Assembly (NCBI GenBank): GCA_964529005.1
Contig: CAZGUH010000032.1
Location: 1-45,830 of the forward strand
Origin: CAZGUH01 sp964529005
GTDB lineage: Bacteria; Actinomycetota; Acidimicrobiia; Acidimicrobiales; Ilumatobacteraceae
Reading direction: 5' to 3'
DNA length: 45,830 nucleotides
Both the position numbers and the translations under genes were made by a program. This document shows positions 39,863 to 45,830 of the stretch, in pieces. The notes below the pieces were generated by a model that made no database searches, was not told the DNA's origin, and saw only the letters and a program-made list of their open reading frames with translations. How positions within the stretch are numbered: position 1 is the stretch's first letter; every line of letters begins with the position of its first letter.

Positions 39863-39952
39863 GAAGCGCAGGGACAATGCGGTTTCGTCAGTACGGCCGA
39901 CCGGCTGGTGGGGATTCCTCGCGAAGCCCACGCCACGTGGCACATTTGCGCC

Positions 39953-42655
39953 GTGCGGTACTCGCTCTCGCTGACGGCCCTCTCCAGTCTCGCCATCGCT
40001 GCCGTTCTCGCTGTCGACTCGGCGCCGTGGCCGTCGTCGGCGAGTTCGGCCGCCCACGCCGCGGCCGCCTGCGCGCCCGTGCCAGCGACCGGCGCCCCTG
40101 ACGTCGACATCGACGATGCCGGCTTCGTCCCGATCGCGCCGAAGCGCATCGCCGACACGCGCAACGGCATCGGTGTGCCGCTAGAGCCCGTCGATGCGGG
40201 ATGCGTGCTCAGCGTCCCGCTGGCATCGGCCGACGTCCCGGCCGATGCGGTCGCTGTGGCGCTGACCGTCACCGCCGATCGTGCTGCGGAGGTCGGGTAC
40301 GTCACCGCCTACTCGTGCGGATCGGCGCGTCCGGCGACGTCGAACCTGAACCCTCAGCCGAATCTCCCCACCCCGAACCTCGTGATCGTGCCCATCGACC
40401 AGACCGGGGCCGTGTGCCTGTTCTCCGAGCGCTCGACCGACCTCATCGTCGATGTGACGGGATGGTTCGTCCCCGGCGCCGATGCGCTGCACGCCATCCC
40501 GCCCGTGCGTGCGCTGGATACGCGCTGGGGCGCCCGCCCCGCGAAGGGATCGATGCATCAGGTCCCGCTGGCCGGGGTCCACGTTCCGGAGTCGGCCGTC
40601 GCCGTCAGCGTCGTGGTGACCGTGACCCAGTCGGCTGATTCTGGCTACGTCACCGCGTATCCGTGTGGACAGCCCGAGCCGCCGACGTCGACCAACAACG
40701 TCCTCGCCGATCGCGATCGTGCTGCGGCGACACTCGTCGGCCTCGGGGCCGACGGGTCGATGTGCCTCTACACCGACATCGACGCGCATCTCATCGTCGA
40801 CGTCACCGGCTGGTTCGGGCCCGACGCCGTGGGAGACAGCGGCTCGCCGCTGTCGCGCGTGCTGGCGACGCGCATCGCCGACACCCGCAGCGGCCCCGGC
40901 CAGGTCGCTCCCTTCGCGGCAGGGGAGGAGAGGCAGTACCACATCCTCGACCACGTTCCGTTCGGAACGACGGCGGTGCTTCTGCAGATCACTGCGACCA
41001 GCGCGGCTGCTCCCGGCTACCTCGCCGTGTACCCGTGCAGTGGCGCGGCGCCCGACGTGTCGTCGGTGAACTTCTCGCCGGGCCCGCTCAGCGAGGCGTC
41101 GCTCGTCACGATCGGTCTCAGCACGGACGGGGACGTCTGCATCGTCGCATCGGCGCCGACCGACGTCGTCGTCGACCTGTACGGGTCGTTCGGTCCGCCT
41201 TCGCTGCTGCGCTCGTTCGTGACCAGTCCGGCGCTCGAGCAGACCCCGCAGCTGGGCCAGATCGATCACGCCATCCGCTGTGCGAGCGGTGGCACTGACG
41301 TCGAGATCTCGGTCAGCGCCGGCCCGGGAACCCGCGTCGCGGTCGATGGGGGGACACCGGCGACGAGTGTGCAGTGGAGCGATGTGCTCGCCGAGGACGA
41401 GCTGGTGCCGATCACGGTGACCTCGACGAGCGGGAGCGTCCTCGAGCAGCACTGGGTGCGCTGCCTCCCCCATGACTTTCCGGAGCTGACGGTCGAGGGT
41501 CGTTCGCCGACGCCCGGTTGGTATGCGGCGGCTTTCCTCCCGAACGGCGTCACGACGACCGGCAACTTCGCTTTCATCCTCGACGAGTTCGGCGTGCCGG
41601 TCTGGTACAAGCGACTGCCGTATCCGGCGCTCGGGGTCTGGACCAACGGCAGCGACGAGGTCGCCTGGCGGCGATGGACGGGCGGCGGCTTCCCGACCGA
41701 GGGTCCGCCGTACGGCGGGATGGAGCTGCACGACCTCGACGGCAGCCGGGTCGACACGATCCACATCCCGGACGGGCCCGAAGCCGGCAACGTCGGGTGG
41801 CACGAACTGCTCACTCTGCCGAACGGCAATCGCCTCGTGACCCAGTACGTGGCGCGCACCGACATGGGCAACCACACCTGCTTCAACGCGATGAACCCGA
41901 GCGAGATCATCAACGGCGCGAACAAGGTGATCGACGGACACCTCGTCGAGCTCGACCCCAACGGCAACGAGGTGTGGCGCTGGCGGAGCAACGACCCCGA
42001 CCACATCGACGTCAGCGAGACGGCCATCCCGCTCTGCGTCAACCGCGTCCCGACGGCGCCGCCGTCAGACCCCAACTGGGAGCTCGACCTCGTGCACATC
42101 AACGCCGTCGACGTGTTCCCGAACGGCGACTACCTCGTTTCGATGCGGCACACCAACGCGATCTACCGCATCGCACGCTTGACGGGCGACGTCGTCTGGA
42201 AGCTCGGTGGCGCCCATGTGCCCGGTCGGTCGCTGTCGATCATCGGCGATGCCCTTGGCGGCCCCAATGCGGCCCACGACGCCCGGGTGCTGCCCGACGG
42301 GCACGTCACGCTGCACGACAATCGCAGCTTCGCCACCTCCGACAAGCGCCCGCGGGCGGTGGAGTACGAGATCGACGGCACGACGGCGACGCTGGTGTGG
42401 AGCTTCGCCAGCCCGAACCCCCTGTCGCCCGCCCAAGGGAGTGTGCGCCGCCAGCCAGATGGGAGCACGGTGATCGGGTGGGGCTCCGTCGGGAGCCCGT
42501 GGCTCCAGGAGATCGACGCGGCCGGCAACACGCTGATGGAGATCAGCGTGCCGGCGTCACACACCTTCTACCGTGTCGTGAAGCTGCCGGCGTCGACGTA
42601 CGACCGTGACACCTTGCGGAGTTCGGCCGGAGGGACAGCGGAAGCGGCGTCGTAA
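39953..42655 (+). CDS. Secreted protein, three surface repeats plus arylsulfotransferase-like domain
   Basis: A 900-residue host protein with a signal peptide (VRYSLSLTALSSLAIAAVLA...AHAAAAC). Residues 50-430 hold three repeats of about 120 residues, each starting R(I/V/A)xDTR and ending IVDVTGWF or VVDLYGSF with conserved YVTAYxCG and CLYxD. The remaining 450 residues form an arylsulfotransferase (ASST)-like propeller: LPNGVTTTGNFAFILDEFG, DGHLVELDPNGNEVWRW, VHINAVDVFPNGDYLVSMRH and GPNAAHDARVLPDGHVTLHD. ASST moves sulfate between phenols in the periplasm or outside the cell; activity here is not shown. I chose GTG 39953 for the signal peptide; the open frame to 39827 runs through attR. So its 5' end sits 91 bases from the prophage, whose integration may have replaced its promoter. 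Confidence 0.82.
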   Translation: MRYSLSLTALSSLAIAAVLAVDSAPWPSSASSAAHAAAACAPVPATGAPDVDIDDAGFVPIAPKRIADTRNGIGVPLEPVDAGCVLSVPLASADVPADAVAVALTVTADRAAEVGYVTAYSCGSARPATSNLNPQPNLPTPNLVIVPIDQTGAVCLFSERSTDLIVDVTGWFVPGADALHAIPPVRALDTRWGARPAKGSMHQVPLAGVHVPESAVAVSVVVTVTQSADSGYVTAYPCGQPEPPTSTNNVLADRDRAAATLVGLGADGSMCLYTDIDAHLIVDVTGWFGPDAVGDSGSPLSRVLATRIADTRSGPGQVAPFAAGEERQYHILDHVPFGTTAVLLQITATSAAAPGYLAVYPCSGAAPDVSSVNFSPGPLSEASLVTIGLSTDGDVCIVASAPTDVVVDLYGSFGPPSLLRSFVTSPALEQTPQLGQIDHAIRCASGGTDVEISVSAGPGTRVAVDGGTPATSVQWSDVLAEDELVPITVTSTSGSVLEQHWVRCLPHDFPELTVEGRSPTPGWYAAAFLPNGVTTTGNFAFILDEFGVPVWYKRLPYPALGVWTNGSDEVAWRRWTGGGFPTEGPPYGGMELHDLDGSRVDTIHIPDGPEAGNVGWHELLTLPNGNRLVTQYVARTDMGNHTCFNAMNPSEIINGANKVIDGHLVELDPNGNEVWRWRSNDPDHIDVSETAIPLCVNRVPTAPPSDPNWELDLVHINAVDVFPNGDYLVSMRHTNAIYRIARLTGDVVWKLGGAHVPGRSLSIIGDALGGPNAAHDARVLPDGHVTLHDNRSFATSDKRPRAVEYEIDGTTATLVWSFASPNPLSPAQGSVRRQPDGSTVIGWGSVGSPWLQEIDAAGNTLMEISVPASHTFYRVVKLPASTYDRDTLRSSAGGTAEAAS

Positions 42656-42744
42656 CGCGGCGACGGGTCGGGTCAATCGTCGAGCTGGCGCCGCTGTGCC
42701 GATGCTGCGGTTTGCTGACGGAGGGCGTCGGGGTAATCCCTCAC

Positions 42745-43452
42745 GTGGCTCGAACCGGCTCCGTGGCGGCGCTCACCGTGGGACTCGTGTCGTTGTCCGG
42801 TTGCGTGGTTGCAACGGGGTCGACCCGCGCCAGCGGCAGCGCCGGCGTTTTCCTGCTCTTTATCCCCCTCGTGCTCTTCGGAGCCATGGTCTTCTTCATG
42901 CGCAGGATGGTGACCGGGCCGCGCCCGAGGTCGGCGGTGCGCCGTGTGGAACAGCCGCGGGTGAGCGCGCCGATGCTGCGCGCCGAGCTCTCCGTCCTCG
43001 CTGACGACGTGCTCCGGCTCGAGCCTCAGGTGGCGCTGAAGCCCGACGCCCGCAACGACTACGACGCGGCGGTCCATCGGTACCGCGTCGCTCGAGCGGC
43101 GCTGGACGATGCCGAGGCGCCGGTGGACCTCAGCCGCGTCCAGCGTGTGGTCGACGAGGCGACGTGGTCGATGGCGCGGGCCCGGGCCATCGTCGAGGAG
43201 CGCCCGCTACCGTCGCCCCCTGACGTGCTCCGCCGTCCGGGTCCCCATGGCGAGCCGGCCGTACGGACCGACGAGCGCGACACACCCACGTACGTCAGTT
43301 CTCAGGTGCCGTATCGGGTGGGATGGTTCACGACGGGTGGCGGCCTGTTCGGCGGTCTCCTGCTGGGCTCGATACTGGGCGGGTTCGGCGCCTGGTATGA
43401 GGAAGGCATCGACGACGAGGCCGACGACGTCGACGGAGGATCGCAGCGATAG
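42745..43452 (+). CDS. Membrane or lipoprotein, unknown
   Basis: A 235-residue host protein with an N-terminal hydrophobic part ending LSLSGC-like (VGLVSLSGC, a possible lipobox), a membrane helix (VFLLFIPLVLFGAMVFFMRR), a helical middle (VLADDVLRLEPQVALKPDAR, ARAIVEERPLPS) and a second Gly-rich hydrophobic segment near the end (TTGGGLFGGLLLGSILGGFG) before an acidic tail. The GTG at 42745 is the likely start. Similar small proteins with a TPM-like C-terminal Gly segment occur in actinobacteria. Function unknown. The gap 42656-42744 shows nothing. Confidence 0.65.
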   Translation: MARTGSVAALTVGLVSLSGCVVATGSTRASGSAGVFLLFIPLVLFGAMVFFMRRMVTGPRPRSAVRRVEQPRVSAPMLRAELSVLADDVLRLEPQVALKPDARNDYDAAVHRYRVARAALDDAEAPVDLSRVQRVVDEATWSMARARAIVEERPLPSPPDVLRRPGPHGEPAVRTDERDTPTYVSSQVPYRVGWFTTGGGLFGGLLLGSILGGFGAWYEEGIDDEADDVDGGSQR

Positions 43453-43617
43453 AGGTGCACGCACCTGCCCGGTTCACTGCGGACCAGTGCTCCCGGTTTC
43501 CCTCCTGCCGGCGCTGGCCAAGATGAGCCTCGAGATGCGCGTCGACCACCAGGAGGAGCCGGTCCGACAGGGCACTTGCCCGACTGCGTCGTCACACCCC
43601 CTGTGCACTATGGCCAC

Positions 43618-45689
43618 ATGCTCGACGTTGACCCACTTCTCGATTCCCTGCGGCTGCTCACGGGGCGTTCGGACGCAGATTTTCGTGCCCGGCAGCGGGA
43701 GGCGATCGAGGCACTCGTCCACGATCGGGCGCGGGTACTCGTCGTGCAGCGCACCGGATGGGGCAAGAGCGCCGTCTACTTCCTCACGACTCATCTCCTT
43801 CGCCGCGCGGGGCTCGGTCCCACTTTGTTGATCTCGCCGCTCCTGGCGCTCATACGCAACCAGATCGCCGCGGCGAGCCGGCTCGGGCTCCGGTGCGAAA
43901 CGTCAACAGCGCCGCCAAGGCGACCGTTGCCGAACTCGAACAGGCGCTCCATGCCGACGCTGTCGATGTCTTGCTGATCTCTCCGGAGCGCCTGGCGAAC
44001 CCGGAATTCGGCGACAAGATCATGCCCCTCGTCGGCAGTCGGCCCGGGCTGATCGTCATCGATGAGGTGCACTGCATCTCCGACTGGGGTCACGACTTCA
44101 GGCCCGACTACCGCCGCATCGGCCGGATCGTCGACCGACTCGCAGGATCTGCGGTCCCGATCCTCGGCTGCACCGCGACCGCGAACGACCGCGTCGTTGC
44201 CGACGTCGCCGAGCAGCTCGGCGCAGAGCTGACGACGTTCCGCGGCCCTCTACGGCGGGACGGGTTGGCTTTGAGCACCGTCCGTCTCGATCAGCAGCCA
44301 GAGCGCCTCGCGTGGCTCGCCGAGGCGATCCCTGAGTTCGATGGATCTGGGATCATCTACTGCCTGACCGTACGCGATGTGGAGAACGTGGCCGCGTGGC
44401 TACAGCACCGAGGCGTGCCGGCGGAGCCCTACCACTCCGACTTGCCCACCGACGCCAAGCTCGAGGCGGAAGACAGGCTGCAAGCCAATGAGATCAAGGC
44501 TCTCGTGGCCACAACTGCGCTTGGTTTGGGCTACGACAAACCCGACCTGAGCTTCGTTGTCCACTTCCAGTCACCGGGGTCTCCCGTGGCTTATTACCAG
44601 CAGGTTGGTCGCGCTGGACGGGCCCTCGACCGAAGCCGCGGTGTCTTGCTGCGCGGGCTCGAGGACGAACAGATCCAGGACTACTTCATCGAGCGCGCCT
44701 TCGCCGCCGAACACTTTGTCAACGATGTCGTGAACGCGTTTGACTCCTTCGACGGGCCTGTCTCACTTCTACGCCTTCAGGGCAAGGTGAATGTCAAGAT
44801 CGGCGTGCTGGAGCTAGTCGTGAAGCAGCTCGATGTCGACGGTGTGCTTCGTCGGGTCGGCGGCTCGACGTATGAACGCACGCTTCAGCCGTGGACGTAT
44901 CCAGCGAGTCGGATCGAGCAGGTCACCGCTGCGCGCAGGGCCGAGCAGCAGTCGATGGTCGACTACCTCCACACGACTGAGTGTCGGATGCGCTTCCTTG
45001 GCAACCTGCTCGACGATCGCTGGGCCGACGATTGCGGGATCTGCGACAACTGCACGGGCGCCACCGCTGTTCGGCAAATCCCGACTGAACTCGTCGCCGA
45101 AGCTCAGCGCTTTCTTCGGAAGCGACCCATCAAGCTGATGCCCAAGAAGATGTATTTCGACCCGGCCAAGGGTTCACGCCGCATGATCCCCGACGGCGAG
45201 CGAATCGAGGATGGCCATGTCCTGGCGGTGTGGGGAGATGCCGGCTGGGGTCGACTTGTGCGGGACGGCAAGCTGAAGGCTGGCAGCTTCGATCGTCAGT
45301 TGGTTGAGGCGCTCGCCGAGCTGATCATCGAGTGGGCGCCCAAACCGGCGCCGCAGTGGGTGACGTCGGTTCCCTCGCTACGTCATCCGAAACTGGTCTC
45401 AGAGTTCACCGAGACGCTTGCTGGGCGACTTGGCCTTCCATTCCTTCCGGTCGTCACCAAGGTCACTGAGCGGCCGCCTCAGAAGCACCAGCAGAACGCC
45501 GCCTACCAGCAGCGCAACGTCGCGGGCGCGTTCGAGGTTTGCGGCGACGTTCCCCTCACGGCTGCGCTGCTCGTCGACGATGTCGTCGATTCGGCGTGGA
45601 CGATGACCGAGATCGGTCGGGTGCTCAGACGCGCGGGCGTGCCTCTGGTCTACCCTGTTGCCTTGGCTACTTCGGCAGGACGCGATTGA
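43618..45689 (+). pseudogene. recQ: RecQ-family helicase with PRTase-like C-terminus, frameshifted
   Basis: Frame 1 from ATG 43618 gives ADFRARQREAIEALV and Walker A QRTGWGKSAVYF up to RLGLRC; the rest (VNSAAKATVAELEQALHADA, IDEVHCISDWGHDFRPDYRR, QVGRAGRALDR, zinc site CGICDNC) is in another frame. The break is at 43897-43902 (GAAACGTC), where one inserted base would restore GLRCETVNS and a product of about 690 residues. So the gene is mutated or the sequence has an error. After the RecQ-C region comes ALLVDDVVDSAWTMT, a phosphoribosyltransferase (PRPP-loop) motif, as in actinobacterial RecQ-PRTase proteins. CACTAT (43607-43612) may be a -10 of a leaderless transcript. It overlaps the next gene by one base. 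Confidence 0.85.
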
Positions 45690-45830
45690 TGCAGTACTCG
45701 CCAGACAGCACCCGAGCAGCACTCCTTCTGACCAACCGGCTGGTCCCGCTCAATGCCAAGCCGATGACGGCCCGCGAGTTCTGGCAGGTCGTCGAGCGCG
45801 TCGACCCAGGCGAACTGATGCACCTAGGGC
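45689..45830 (+). CDS. DprA-like protein, 5' part
   Basis: The open frame starts MQYSPDSTRAALLLTNRLVP and continues PMTAREFWQVVERVDPGELM to the window end. The pattern LLLT-x-L...K-P(L/M)T-x-x-EFW-x-x-V matches the N-terminus of DprA-like proteins (DNA processing, SLOG fold). It begins on the last base of recQ, so they are one operon. Only 47 residues are visible, so the call is tentative. Confidence 0.55.
   Translation, partial: MQYSPDSTRAALLLTNRLVPLNAKPMTAREFWQVVERVDPGELMHLG

Noticed and set aside
40181..42004. Minus-strand 607-residue open frame
   Set aside because: Shadow of the secreted host protein, Arg/Asp-rich without motifs.

Overview
The window is most of an integrated temperate siphovirus (about positions 1-39860) followed by about 6 kb of host chromosome. 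The host is a high-GC actinobacterium. Two WhiB-like proteins occur in the phage, most genes overlap by ATGA or GTGA, GTG starts are common, and a secreted host protein carries repeats ending in VDVTGWF of a type I associate with Acidimicrobiia (Ilumatobacter-like). The genus is an inference.

Layout. (1) 49-1231, lysogeny control: a small lipoprotein and a repressor are transcribed leftward and a Cro-like protein rightward. Operators built on GTGCAC lie inside the 17-bp spacers of two divergent promoters, and both transcripts look leaderless. No integrase is present; it and attL should lie left of position 1. (2) 1231-12018, early and replication genes in one tightly coupled rightward run: an excisionase-like HTH, a RecB/Cas4-like nuclease, an SSB-like protein, two tandem WhiB-like proteins, a VRR-NUC nuclease, a cupin, a ParB-like protein and a primase-polymerase/helicase whose 3' end holds an origin-like element. 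A 16-bp stem terminator closes the run. (3) 12082-12843, a divergent antitoxin-like/toxin pair. (4) 12875-17964, packaging and head: TerS, TerL, a portal-MuF fusion and the prohead protease. (5) 17961-23252, an insert between protease and capsid genes: two or three glycosyltransferases, a methyltransferase, an NAD-dependent epimerase, several small proteins and one opposite-strand gene. (6) 23383-35131, capsid, head-tail connectors, major tail protein, frameshifted tail chaperone, 1212-residue tape measure, Dit, hub and minor tail proteins. (7) 35170-39717, amidase endolysin, membrane proteins including a holin candidate, and a His-rich fibre with fifteen 22-residue repeats.

The right end of the prophage is marked by the 3' half of a tRNA-Val(GAC)-like gene (39819-39862), taken as attR. 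The host side then carries a secreted arylsulfotransferase-like protein, a membrane protein, a RecQ-type helicase with a C-terminal phosphoribosyltransferase-like motif (interrupted by a frameshift), and the start of a DprA-like gene.

The phage looks nearly complete, with all lytic modules present. Three probable single-base frameshifts (36037 gene, fibre gene, recQ) may be real mutations or sequence errors. The observations most worth following up are the origin-like structure at 11593-11779, the leaderless divergent switch, the glycosylation insert, the His-rich repeat fibre and the RecQ-PRTase/DprA-like pair beside the attachment site.
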